This document shows, piece after piece, positions 10,952 through 20,418 of a stretch of DNA of 64,000 nt. Under the pieces are notes generated by a model. The model worked only from the letters and a program-made list of their open reading frames with translations. It was not told the origin of the DNA and made no database searches. Source of the DNA: Trichomonas vaginalis G3 (taxonomy: Eukaryota; Parabasalia; Trichomonadida; Trichomonadidae); contig NC_067203.1 of NCBI RefSeq assembly GCF_026262505.1, positions 4,340,001 to 4,404,000 on the forward strand. Direction: 5' to 3'. Numbering within the stretch: the stretch's first letter is position 1; each line of letters starts with the position of its first letter. The position numbers and the translations under genes are program-made.

Positions 10952-11099
10952 AAAGAGGATAGAAAAAGAATTCTCAAATAAACGTATTTTCCAGTTTAGT
11001 TCTGAAATTATAATTTAAAAGTCTCATCACTTTTTTCAATGCTCGATTTTTAAAAACAGTTTAAAAATGGAGCTTATATTGATATAGTGTAGAGACTAA

Positions 11100-11166
11100 G
11101 AATTATCACAGACTATTTCAGAGGATTGAGTGACAACTCAATCCTCTGAAAAGTCTGAGATAATTC
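11100..11166. repeat. Near-perfect 31-bp inverted repeat (hairpin)
   Basis: The left arm (11100-11131) and right arm (11136-11166) are complementary apart from one mismatch and one bulged base, with a 4-nt loop. It lies between the BspA-like gene and the Pmp-like remnant. Confidence 0.85.
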
Positions 11167-11199
11167 GAAAAAATATTCAATTTTGAATAGTTTACAATT

Positions 11200-12152
11200 T
11201 TGATTTGTTTGAATTCTGATAGATATCAAATGTTCCATTTGATGCATGGCACTATTTTTATCAAAAGTCTGATCAACCAAATCACATTACATGCCGTAAT
11301 TGCCAACCAACAGCAACAGAACAAGAGTGTTTTGTCCTCCTCAGTTTCTTCTTTGACAACAAAGATAGCGCAGTCAAATATTTATCCAACAATATCAAAG
11401 TACTACATTCAGAATGCAACTTTCAGAATAACACAAGCCCAAGTCGCGGCGGCAGTGTTTATTTTAACTGTAAAAGTTGTTTTGTTCAGCACAAAATATG
11501 CTCTTTATTATCGCAAACAACTAATACTGATATAGAAGGAGGCCAACACTCCCATTCATATTTTAAAGATCCTAACAATTTTTTTGTCTATGATTCGTCG
11601 ATTTGTCTATGTGGCAATGAAAAAGCCCGAAAAACACTATCTTTATATTACGGAAATATTTCTATTAGATCCACAAATATCAGTAAATGTACAGCACTGC
11701 TCCAATCTAGTTATGGCCTTTATCCATCAACAGAAGCATTGGTTTCACTTTGTACAATTGAAAATACTTCATGCAAATCTGAATTATTAGGTCATTTTAA
11801 TTATAAAACATTTTTTGTTTCTTTTTGCAACATTTTGAAAAACAAAGTGAGTACAACTTCTACTGGAATATTTTATTGTCAAGGAGTTATAACAATTGAA
11901 AACTGTACTATATTTGGAAATGAAGGTCCATTAGGATTTAAACTTTTTAACAAATATAGTGGATCTATATCATTTACAGTTAAAAATTGTTAGGTTCAGA
12001 GTACTCCATCTATTCCAAATGAAATTACTACTGAAAATATCACAACAGAAGAAAATTATTTAACTTTCTCTCATTTATCTACTTCAAAATGCGAAGCTTT
12101 AATAAACTTAGAAGATGATACATTTGATCCTGAATATATTAAATTTATTTGA
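11200..12152 (+). pseudogene. Pmp-like (polymorphic membrane protein) gene remnant
   Basis: Three overlapping plus-strand frames make up one decayed gene. The middle part encodes FQNNTSPSRGGSVYFNC, i.e. the FxxN plus GG(A/S)xxx repeats of chlamydial Pmp-like proteins, a family also reported in Trichomonas. Later segments (STNISKCTAL, IENCTIFGN) repeat the same beta-helix pattern. There is a frameshift near 11500-11590 and an in-frame stop at about 11992. The homologous pattern continues to 12152. There is no start region, signal peptide or membrane anchor. Confidence 0.5.
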
Positions 12153-12285
12153 TCAATAATTGTTCCTTTGTTTTATACCAATGAAAGTTGAACATATTGA
12201 TTTAAATGCATCATTATTTATTGTATATTGAATTGATAGCTTTTTCCCTTCAAAATATAACTTCCTAATCAAACATATTTTTCTA

Positions 12286-12480
12286 TCAAAAAGAGATCAT
12301 AAACATTCGCAAAACATAGAGGAAAGGAGCAGTAGCTGATTGAATAGAGAACGAGATGTTTTTCTCTCCATTTTGTACACATGGAACAAGCATAGGAGGT
12401 AAGATTGAAGCAAACATGGCATCACTCTTCTTCTTTTCATCAGCAATCATCCTCTCGTGAATATAATATCTGGCCTCATG
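12286..12480 (-). pseudogene. Class III adenylyl/guanylyl cyclase fragment
   Basis: Read on the minus strand, this ~64-codon stretch contains ADEKKKSDAMFASILPPMLV followed by QNGEKNISFSIQSAT, the linker and beginning of a class III nucleotide cyclase domain (family pattern: 'LP..I...L..GE..I......VTVLF.DIV.FT'). The catalytic Asp-containing strand is missing: the frame diverges at that point and stops at 12286. It is a small decayed piece with no partner pieces nearby. Confidence 0.55.
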
Positions 12481-13028
12481 TGGTTACACTTGTCCATCGG
12501 ACAACAATGCCACATTTGGCTAAATAACTATATTTTAATTATAATATGAGGCCAATCAAATTCATTCGAATGGGTTTAATTAAGATTCAATTTTTTATTA
12601 CGTAACGCCCACACAAAGCGAAAGAATTCAAAATAACTCGTTTTGAAATTGTAAGATCAAAATCTCTAACTTTTCCAATACAACAACATATTTTTAAATA
12701 TAAAAATGGAAGCTAATAACTTTGCAGATCTTCCACCCTCAAAATTGGGACCTTAGGAATTATAGTTTTATCTCAATTGACAATAAAAGTGACATAAAAT
12801 TTGAATGAATATAATTTAATGGTAGTTCTCATGCCATGGTAAATTGTTAAAGTTCAAATTAAAGATCTTTTGAGAAGATTGAATTAACTTTCAATTTTTG
12901 CAACACATTTGATATCAAATTACAGATGTGTAATAGAATAGTTTTGATTTTCTTTTTCTGAACTTCGTTTCACTTTCGTTCAGAATACGTTATAATTCTG
13001 AAAATTTTCGAAAAAAATTTTGAAGTAA
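12481..13028. other. AT-rich spacer upstream of membrane-protein gene
   Basis: No gene is supported. A TTTCACTTTCG word near 12968-12978 could serve as an initiator for the following gene, ~55 bp before its ATG. Confidence 0.4.
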
Positions 13029-14849
13029 ATGCTTGGATTCCTTTTAGCTCAAACTCTTTCCTTTTATGTCAACAAGACAGGATTCTATAGCGAATATGTT
13101 TCTTCTTCCTCAAAGTCAAAGTTAATCATCGACCTTTCCCCTCCTAGTGAAGGAAATTATTACATTGTTTTCTCATCAGTGCCAATTCCACTCATATTGG
13201 ATTCAACATCGATTATAGATAGAGTTTTCAAAATCACCAGCCTAACCACAGCTTATATAGTTTCAAGTGATATATCTTTAAACGTTTCTTTTGGTGTTTT
13301 TCTCATTCCATCTTCATATGATTCTCTTGAATTCTGGGTTCAACCAACTGGAATGTCTGACCAACAATATACAATTCCAACTAGAGAAAGTTCTACGACC
13401 AAAACACATTTATTATGTATAATTTCTGACGATCCATTCGAAATTAGTGTTCACAATTCCGATTCAAACATTTACGGTGGCACAAATGGAGAGCTTCCTA
13501 CATCTCAATATTTCTCCTTTACAAATGCTTTTAAACTGGTTACCTTGAAATATGTCCAATATGCGGACACAACTCCATCTATTTACTACACTCTTCGTCT
13601 TTACTCCAATAAAATTAATGATTATACACTGAAAGGCTATGACTCCTCAAAGGAATTTTTTGTTTTTGACTTTCAAATTTCGATCACTTCTCTTGCACCA
13701 GGAAAAGCATCAATGATAACATATCCAAGTATTTCATACGGCCCACAATCTGAAAGCTTCTCCACTTCGGGTAAAACGTACATAGTTCCAGAAAGTACAA
13801 TAATAGTTTTTACAAATCCAGCGAAAGTAAAAGGAGTCGCAAAAGTTGGTGACACAACAACTTTGGGTATTCTTGGTGACACAAAAATCAGAGCCATCGA
13901 ATTCAGGAAAGAAGGAACACTCACACTTTCCTCAGACTCTTCAACATCTGCATACTTTGTTGTTTACAACATTTCAGTCATAGGTTGTGATCGCACTGCC
14001 ATTATCTCTGGAACACAGAAGTTTAAAGTGAAAATTGAAACTAATGGAATATTATACTGTGCTGTTTCTGCTTTCTATACTGGAAAATCAGAAATTCAAA
14101 CTGATGAAGTTCAACATGTCTCTCTTGATTACTATGGTGATGAAATATACCCTGCGAAATCAAATTCAGAGACAGTTTATAAACCATCTATAACAGGATT
14201 TTTTGGATATACACAGGAGAAAATAACCTTTGATAATGATGGCAGCTCAAATGATGATAATTATGTAATTGATGGAAGCTCTTCAGATTATAACTTCTAT
14301 TATATTTCTAAAAATGATTATTCGAAAATTAACACATACAAATCATTTGGTTCTGCTGGTAATGGCTTACCAGGATATGCTATTGCTATTATTGTTATTG
14401 CTGTTATAGGTTTAATTATAGGTATTATTATCTGTATCTGTTGTTGCTGCTGTGGAAAATCTTGCTGTTGCTCGAATAGTAAAGTTTCAGGAAAAGAACA
14501 TAGTAGCAGTAGTAGTAGTAATCGTCAAACAAAACATCCTGCTCCAAATTCTTCTACAACTGTTGTTGTACAAACATCTACTAATACTGCTGTTTCTCCT
14601 TCTTCTTCACCTTCTTACTATTCTCCTCCACCTGCTCAGCAGCAACAACAACAACAATATTATCAACCGCCGCCTTCTTATTCTCCACCTCAACAACCAT
14701 ATCCTTATGGTGCTCCTCCACAACAGGCTTATCCTTATGGAGCTCCTCCTCAACAAGCTTATTCTTATGGCGCCCCTCCACCTTACGCTCCACCACCAAC
14801 TTACTCTGCTGCGGAAACAAAAAATGCCAATGATAATCCTTACAATTAA
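13029..14849 (+). CDS. Type I membrane protein with Pro/Tyr-rich cytoplasmic tail
   Basis: A 606-residue protein. The first ~20 residues (MLGFLLAQTLSFYV) can act as a signal peptide. A ~440-residue Ser/Thr-rich ectodomain with many N-x-S/T sites follows, then one strong membrane segment at ~450-475 (YAIAIIVIAVIGLIIGIIIC) and a run of Cys that may be palmitoylated. The ~130-residue tail is Ser-, Gln- and Pro-rich with repeats of YPYGAPPQQA and ends in NPYN, close to an NPxY-type endocytic signal. No enzyme domain is recognised. The tail repeats suggest binding to SH3/WW-type partners, which is inference. Confidence 0.75.
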   Translation: MLGFLLAQTLSFYVNKTGFYSEYVSSSSKSKLIIDLSPPSEGNYYIVFSSVPIPLILDSTSIIDRVFKITSLTTAYIVSSDISLNVSFGVFLIPSSYDSLEFWVQPTGMSDQQYTIPTRESSTTKTHLLCIISDDPFEISVHNSDSNIYGGTNGELPTSQYFSFTNAFKLVTLKYVQYADTTPSIYYTLRLYSNKINDYTLKGYDSSKEFFVFDFQISITSLAPGKASMITYPSISYGPQSESFSTSGKTYIVPESTIIVFTNPAKVKGVAKVGDTTTLGILGDTKIRAIEFRKEGTLTLSSDSSTSAYFVVYNISVIGCDRTAIISGTQKFKVKIETNGILYCAVSAFYTGKSEIQTDEVQHVSLDYYGDEIYPAKSNSETVYKPSITGFFGYTQEKITFDNDGSSNDDNYVIDGSSSDYNFYYISKNDYSKINTYKSFGSAGNGLPGYAIAIIVIAVIGLIIGIIICICCCCCGKSCCCSNSKVSGKEHSSSSSSNRQTKHPAPNSSTTVVVQTSTNTAVSPSSSPSYYSPPPAQQQQQQQYYQPPPSYSPPQQPYPYGAPPQQAYPYGAPPQQAYSYGAPPPYAPPPTYSAAETKNANDNPYN

Positions 14850-15633
14850 AAAAAAAAAAACAATCTGACTTTAGTTCAAATTAGCTAACTTCAAGTGCCC
14901 TTGAAAATTTACTATTGAAAGAGGATTCAATGGAACCTCTCAAAAAAAAAGTGCACGCCTTTCATGCAACTTAAATAATTTGCTAAAAAAAAATAAAAGT
15001 TTATTATTCATGTATAAGGTCGATGAAAAAATGAGCGTTTTTAAAAAACCGCCGTTTGAGAGGAAAATTGAGAGCCCCGATGTATACTTTTTGACATTGT
15101 CAAAAACTTTGAAAGGACAAAAAAATTTTAGTGTCAGAAAGTTTACAAATGTATACTTTCTGACAAACAGACTCTCAGAAAGTACTCAAACTGCGGTTTT
15201 TAATTTCCGCACTTTTTTTGGCGACCTTAGTTTAAATAAAATTTTATTTTAATATTTGCTTTCATGCCCATGTTATAGCTGGGAATGGCCGATAAGTTTA
15301 ATGGATATTACTTTTAAGATGTTTAACAAAGATTTCAATCGAAAAATGTGAGTTTGATTTAGTATGAGTTACGAATTAGCAAAGCAGACATATGCAATTT
15401 ATGCACACATCACTAGTTGTATGTACAATCAAGGTTGTGTGGCTTACACTTTCAAATTTGATAAAAATTTATCACAAATTTATAGTTAAGACGCAAATTA
15501 TGTTAAAATATGAAGTGTGACAGGTCATTATATCATATTTTTTGATGTTTGGTCTTTTCAAATTGAAGATTAATTGAACTTTTATCGAAAATGGCCGAAT
15601 TTCGATTGAATTTTTTTTTTCAAAAATTTTAAC
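14850..15633. other. Spacer containing a multi-hairpin inverted-repeat block
   Basis: No gene is supported. At 15044-15060 and 15185-15201 lie 17-bp arms (AAAAACCGCCGTTTGAG and its near-complement) flanking ~125 bp. Inside are further short hairpins, including a GTCAGAAAGT/ACTTTCTGAC pair near 15133-15164. It looks like a tiny non-autonomous element or a structured RNA locus. Confidence 0.5.
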
Positions 15634-16815
15634 ATGTCTAGAAAGCTTGCAGATGCAACAGATGGAGCCGCCAAGATGACTGATGAGCGCCTTATCAACG
15701 ACTTTGGTGCTAAGCCACTTGATGATGCCATTCTTGCCAGATGGGAGAAAGTTACAGGAAAGAAGCCACATCCATTCATGAAGAGAGGTCTCTATTTCTG
15801 CCACCGTGAACTTGAACAGATTTTAGATGCTAAGGAGAAAGGAAAGCAGGTTTACATCTACACAGGAAGAGGACCATCATCAGATGCTCTCCATCTTGGC
15901 CATATTACATCATTTATCATCAACAAATACATCCAGGATGCTTTAGACTGCTGGTTTATCATTCAGATCACAGATGATGAAAAATTCATGCGTGATAACG
16001 ACCTTTCCTGGGAAACAATCCACAAATATACAGAAGCCAACATTCGTGATATCATTGCTCAAGGTTATGACCCAGAACGTACATTCATTATGCGTGAATC
16101 CAAATGGTTCAACATTTGCCAGCCATTCCTTGGTGAATTATCACGCTACATGTCTCTCCATACAATCCAGTCAATTTTCGGCTTCACAGAAGAGCACAGC
16201 GCCGGATATGTTTTATTCCCAGTTCGCCAGATCGCTCCAGCCTTCCCGCAGTACTTCCCAGGTGTCTTCAAAGACCCGAAGAAGACATACTGCCTCATCC
16301 CATGCGGTCGCGAGCAAGATCCATACTTCAGATTTGCTCGTGAAGTTGCTGGCAAGATGAAGGTCAACCGTGTTTCAACAATCTACGGCAGATTCATTCC
16401 AGCTCTCCAGGGCGACCAGAAGATGACTGCTTCCAAGAACTCAACAGCTATTTATCTTACTGATACACCAGAAATGATCCGCGAAAAGATTTTCAACTAC
16501 GCTTATACATCTTACAACGAAGATGAACAGGGTGCCGACCTTACAACAGATGTTTGCTTCAAATATCTTGAAGCTTTCCTCGATGATGACGATAAACTCG
16601 AGGAAGCTCGCCGCCGCTACGGAAAGGGTGGCCAACTTAAGGAAGGAGAGACAAGAATGACCGTAAACGATGTAAAGGAACTCCTTACAAAAGTTTTAAC
16701 AGATCTCGTTGTTACTCACCAACAGCGCAAGGCAGCTATCACACCAGAACTTGTCGCTAAGTACGAAGAAATCAAGAAGGCCCCTATCCCAACACCACCG
16801 GCTAATGCTCAATAA
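15634..16815 (+). CDS. WARS1: Tryptophanyl-tRNA synthetase, cytosolic (eukaryotic type)
   Basis: A 393-residue class I synthetase charging tRNA-Trp. It begins with the eukaryotic-type N-terminal segment (LIDDFG-like 'LINDFGAKPLDD'). The HIGH-type signature is at ~90 (GPSSDALHLGH) and the KMSKS-type loop is KMTAS at ~270. Other family blocks are present (IQITDDEKF, FTEEHSAGYVLFPVRQIAP, IPCGREQDPYFR). The length matches eukaryotic WARS without the vertebrate WHEP domain. Codon use is noticeably more GC-rich than its neighbours, as expected for a highly expressed housekeeping gene. Confidence 0.97.
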   Translation: MSRKLADATDGAAKMTDERLINDFGAKPLDDAILARWEKVTGKKPHPFMKRGLYFCHRELEQILDAKEKGKQVYIYTGRGPSSDALHLGHITSFIINKYIQDALDCWFIIQITDDEKFMRDNDLSWETIHKYTEANIRDIIAQGYDPERTFIMRESKWFNICQPFLGELSRYMSLHTIQSIFGFTEEHSAGYVLFPVRQIAPAFPQYFPGVFKDPKKTYCLIPCGREQDPYFRFAREVAGKMKVNRVSTIYGRFIPALQGDQKMTASKNSTAIYLTDTPEMIREKIFNYAYTSYNEDEQGADLTTDVCFKYLEAFLDDDDKLEEARRRYGKGGQLKEGETRMTVNDVKELLTKVLTDLVVTHQQRKAAITPELVAKYEEIKKAPIPTPPANAQ

Positions 16816-18350
16816 ATTATATTCTAAACTATATTTTTCTACTAAAATATACATTTTATAAATTATACTTCGAATTGTTTCATCCTTCTTTGGTGGTTGT
16901 ATTAATTTTGATAAAAATATTAAACAAATTTTCCTCTGAAAACTCTCTTTTTCAAATCTTTTGAAAGGGTGCTGCACAACAATGAGGAGAAGAGCACGAA
17001 AAGGAGACTAGACGTAGGAAAATAAGTTTAATTCTTATTTTTAACATATATGTAGACAAAGAATTGAGCAATTATAAAAAGCAATCGTTTGTGATAAAAA
17101 GACCAAGGGAAAAAACGTTTTTCCTGAAAAATAATCGTCTTTTGATAAATCAAAGATGTTAACTATATTAATTATCTTAACTTAAATGTATCTTGTCCTG
17201 TCTAGTAAGATTTAACAATCTTATAGTTTAATAGCCATTCCGTTTAATCTTTTAATTTGTTTCGAGAAGAGCTATGAGTATAATGTTAATAAGCAATATT
17301 CAAGATAAAGTAAAATATCATGGCATATTTTCTAGAGATAATAATTTCTAATATAGTGCATTTCACATCAATGATAAAAAAAGAGAAATTCTATAGAATA
17401 TGCTGGTTATTTTCTGTTTAATTCATGTGTACACTTTATTATTTCAGTGTTATTGCTCAAACTCATTGAATGAATGAATATTAATTAAGAATTTATCCAA
17501 AACTTTATAAATCACTGATGATTTAAGCCATTTAACAAAAATAACAAAATATTAGGTTCAAGAATTTCCAAATTTTTTATAAATTCAACATTTCGAAAGT
17601 ATTTTTAACAAAATTTCGAAATATTTGTTGGATTTCAGAATTTTTTAAGAAATTTTCATCTCAAAATTACTCAAATTACTTCAAATTTGCCAATTTCATG
17701 CAATGTTTGAATTATTTCAATAGATTTAAATCTCATATAAAAATAATGGTAAATATCTTCTTGATTATGAAGTATCTATCACACAATATAACATATGCAT
17801 ACTAAAATCAGCTGTAATTACATTGTATTTGTTCATTTTTGTTCAATGAACTTAACAAATTATTAATATAGAGCATGTATTTTAGAAAAATTTGAGTTCA
17901 TTATATTTTAAGGTGTATAACACATATATGAACAATATAGCTGATTATTAGTAAATATACAGTATAATTCCAACATTGAAATAATTATTACATAAATATT
18001 TTCAATAAATATAATGATTTTGACGATATTAAATCTCTCAAAAACACTTATTTATGGAGGGGGAAAAAATCGAAAATTGGCACTTTTCCGAAGTTTTGTC
18101 AGGGGAACGACCCCAAAAATGACGTAAATGCGCAATTCTCTAGTATATGATTATTTTTTTCTTTTAATACCGACAGCATTTGAATCAAAAATAATCGTAT
18201 GCTAGCGAATTCTAATTTGTTTCGGATTTATCCCAAGTGTCAATAACGTACACTAGTTCTGAAATAAAAATCGCTGAATTTTGGAATAATGAATATTTAT
18301 TATATTCTTAGTTTCATTTTTCGATGGTGTCAGATTGATTTTTGAATTGT
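16816..18350. other. AT-rich intergenic region
   Basis: About 1.5 kb between WARS and the end of the ankyrin gene. There is no supported gene. A small patch at ~18055-18140 is relatively G/C-rich (GGAGGGGGAAAAAATCG and GGGGAACGACCCC) and could be a transposon remnant, but no terminal repeats were seen. Confidence 0.45.
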
Positions 18351-18491
18351 TTAGAAAATGAATAGAGATCCTAAATCTGGTTTTTCTTCGACCGGAACAA
18401 CTTCTGTAGCACCATGTTCAACTAAGAAAGTGATAATATTTGTTGCTTTATTTTTGATGGCAATACTCAGAGGGCATCTATTAATATCGAA

Positions 18492-19473
18492 AGAATTTTA
18501 TAAAACAATGATAAATATGAGAAGAAAAAGAAAGCCATCAAACAATGATAGATATGAAAAGAAAGAGAATTTCATTAAGCAATGATAAACATGAAAAGAA
18601 AGAGAATGTCATTAAACAATGATAAATATGAAAATAAAGAGAATAAGTTTCATGTTAACATCAGCACCATGACCAACTAGGAATTGGACAATTTCTATCG
18701 AATTCGCTCTGATGGCAATACTAAGAGGGCATTCATTAATATCGAAAGAATTTTATAAAACAATGATAAATATTAAAAGAAAGAGAATGTCATTAAACAA
18801 TGATAAATATTAAAAGAAAGAGAATGTCATTAAGCAATAATAAATATGAAAAGAAAGAAAATATCATAAAGCAATGATAAACATGAAAAGAAAGAGAATG
18901 TCATTAAACAATGATAAATATTAAAATAAAGAGAGTTCTATCAAACAATGATAAATATTAAAAGAAAGAGAATAAGTTTCATGTTAACATCTGCACCATG
19001 ATCAACGAGGAATTGGACAATTTCCATTGAATTCTCTTTGATTGCAATACTAAGAGGACATCTATTAATATCGAGGGAATTTCATAAATCAATAATAATT
19101 ATAAAAAGAAAAAAGAATATAATAAAACAAGGATAAATATGAAAAGAATGAGAATGTAATTAAACAATGATAAATATTAAAAGAAAGAGAATGTAATTAA
19201 ACAATGATAAATATGAAAATAAAGAGAATTCTATCAAACAATGATAAATATGAAATGAAAGAGAATCGGATAAAACAATGATAAATATGAAAAGAAAGAG
19301 AATATAATAAAACAATGATAAATATGAAAAGAAAAATAATCATATAAAACAATGATAAATATGAAAAGAAAGAGAATGTAATTAAACAATGCTAAATATG
19401 AAAAGAAAAAGAATATCATTAAACAATGATAAATAGGAAAAGAAAAAGAATATCATTAAACAATGATAAATAT
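18492..19473. repeat. 37-bp minisatellite, left block
   Basis: Roughly 20 diverged copies of a 37-bp unit of the form AAACAATGATAAATATGAAA plus AGAAAGAGAATGTMATT occur in the plus orientation, interrupted by ankyrin units at ~18645-18760 and 18962-19085. The unit period was counted directly (for example 19162 to 19199). The block is truncated by the Maverick at 19474. Confidence 0.85.
19469..19473. repeat. Target-site duplication of element 1 (left copy)
   Basis: AATAT immediately before the A-tract. The matching copy is 44052-44056. Joining the flanks at this word regenerates a normal 37-bp minisatellite unit. Mavericks usually give 6-bp duplications. Here 5 bp are certain because the next base merges with the A-tract. 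Confidence 0.75.
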
Positions 19474-19566
19474 AAAAAAAAAAAAAAAAAAAAAAAAAGG
19501 TAGTGGGGCTTCCAGGCACTTCGTGCCTTCTAGTCCCTGAAGTTGATGAGTATAATGAAGTTTTTT
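19474..19566 (+). repeat. Left terminal inverted repeat of element 1
   Basis: A-tract 19474-19498, then GGTAGTGGGGCTTCCAGGCA leading into a palindromic core (GGCACTTCGTGCC) and on to a GAGTATAATGAAGTTTTT stretch. It matches the right end with about 85-90% identity by eye over ~90 bp, then similarity breaks. Confidence 0.85.
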
Positions 19567-19569
19567 TTT

Positions 19570-19615
19570 TCTTGGGATGGCCTTCCGGGCACTTTGTGCC
19601 CTCTAGCCCATAAGA
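19570..19615 (+). repeat. Second, diverged copy of the terminal hairpin
   Basis: GGATGGCCTTCCGGGCACTT, then a mirrored GTGCCCTCTAGCCC, repeats the layout of the terminal hairpin ~75 bp inside the left end. A T-run precedes it. The right end lacks it. It may be the relic of an older terminus. Confidence 0.55.
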
Positions 19616-19704
19616 AATTTTGCCCAAGACCCAAGAGGAGGACCGAACCCCAGCCGGTGACACTTTTTGTGTCGCTTTTTCACAAATTATATATGTTTTC
19701 ATGT

Positions 19705-20254
19705 TTTGTCAAGACTTCTTCGTAAATGTTTTGTCAAGACTTCTTCGTAAATGTTTTGTCAAGACTTCTTCGTAAATGTTTTGTCAAGACTTCTTCGTAA
19801 ATGTTTTGTCAAGACTTCTTCGTAAATGTTTTGTCAAGACTTCTTCGTAAATGTTTTGTCAAGACTTCTTCGTAAATGTTTTGTCAAGACTTCTTCGTAA
19901 ATGTTTTGTCAAGACTTCTTCGTAAATGTTTTGTCAAGACTTCTTCGTAAATGTTTTGTCAAGACTTCTTCGTAAATGTTTTGTCAAGACTTCTTCGTAA
20001 ATGTTTTGTCAAGACTTCTTCGTAAATGTTTTGTCAAGACTTCTTCGTAAATGTTTTGTCAAGACTTCTTCGTAAATGTTTTGTCAAGACTTCTTCGTAA
20101 ATGTTTTGTCAAGACTTCTTCGTAAATGTTTTGTCAAGACTTCTTCGTAAATGTTTTGTCAAGATTTCATCGTAAATGTTTTGTCAAGACTTCTTCGTAA
20201 ATGTTTTGTCAAGACTTCTTCGTAAATGTTTTGTCAAGACTTCTTCGTAATGAG
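19705..20254 (+). repeat. 25-bp tandem array (about 22 copies)
   Basis: Unit AAGACTTCTTCGTAAATG plus TTTTGTC, nearly all copies identical, with one variant copy near 20160. The array ends in TTCTTCGTAATGAGTGTAAA and GGACCCAAAAATA. The same unit and same exit sequence recur in element 2 at 56682-56890 and 57440-57556. The uniformity points to recent expansion. Confidence 0.95.
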
Positions 20255-20271
20255 TGTAAAGGACCCAAAAA

Positions 20272-20358
20272 TATAAAGACAAGGAAAATGTTTTCTTTAT
20301 AGTGGACCCACCGTTCTATAACACATGGGATTTTCAATACCAAGTAGACTGGACTTTG
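20272..20358 (+). pseudogene. Fragment of the element's own D12 methyltransferase gene
   Basis: 87 bp matching codons for KDKENVFFIVDPPFYNTWDF and the following residues of the methyltransferase at the opposite end of the element. It is in inverted orientation relative to that gene and contains the catalytic DPPF motif. It stops abruptly inside the next codons. It marks the left end as an eroded copy of the right end. Confidence 0.85.
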
Positions 20359-20418
20359 TGCTGAACAAATAGTGTCATACAAACATCTGTCAAAAACCGC
20401 TTTTTAACTTCACTTAAA

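Larger units (their letters stand above)
18351..19473 (-). pseudogene. 3' part of ankyrin-repeat gene, split by Maverick element 1
   Basis: Read on the minus strand, 18490-18351 encodes the last ankyrin repeat (DINRCPLSIAIKNK, then FLVEHGATEVV) and a tail ending at a TAA at 18353-18351. Two more ankyrin units lie at about 18645-18760 and 18962-19085 with the pattern DIN.CPLSIAI...SIEIVQFLV.HGADVN. The units are separated by 37-bp minisatellite blocks that shift the frame. Upstream sequence continues on the far side of the 24.6-kb insertion at 44052. As it stands it cannot give one protein. Confidence 0.75.

Noticed and set aside
14452-14868. 138-codon frame inside the membrane-protein gene
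   Set aside because: Leu/His-rich shadow of the Gln/Pro-rich tail in another frame.
15472-15804. Minus-strand frames overlapping the WARS start
   Set aside because: Antisense to a certain housekeeping gene, with no recognisable protein.
19705-20254. 25-bp array as a CRISPR array
   Set aside because: Units are directly adjacent with no unique spacers, in a eukaryotic transposon.
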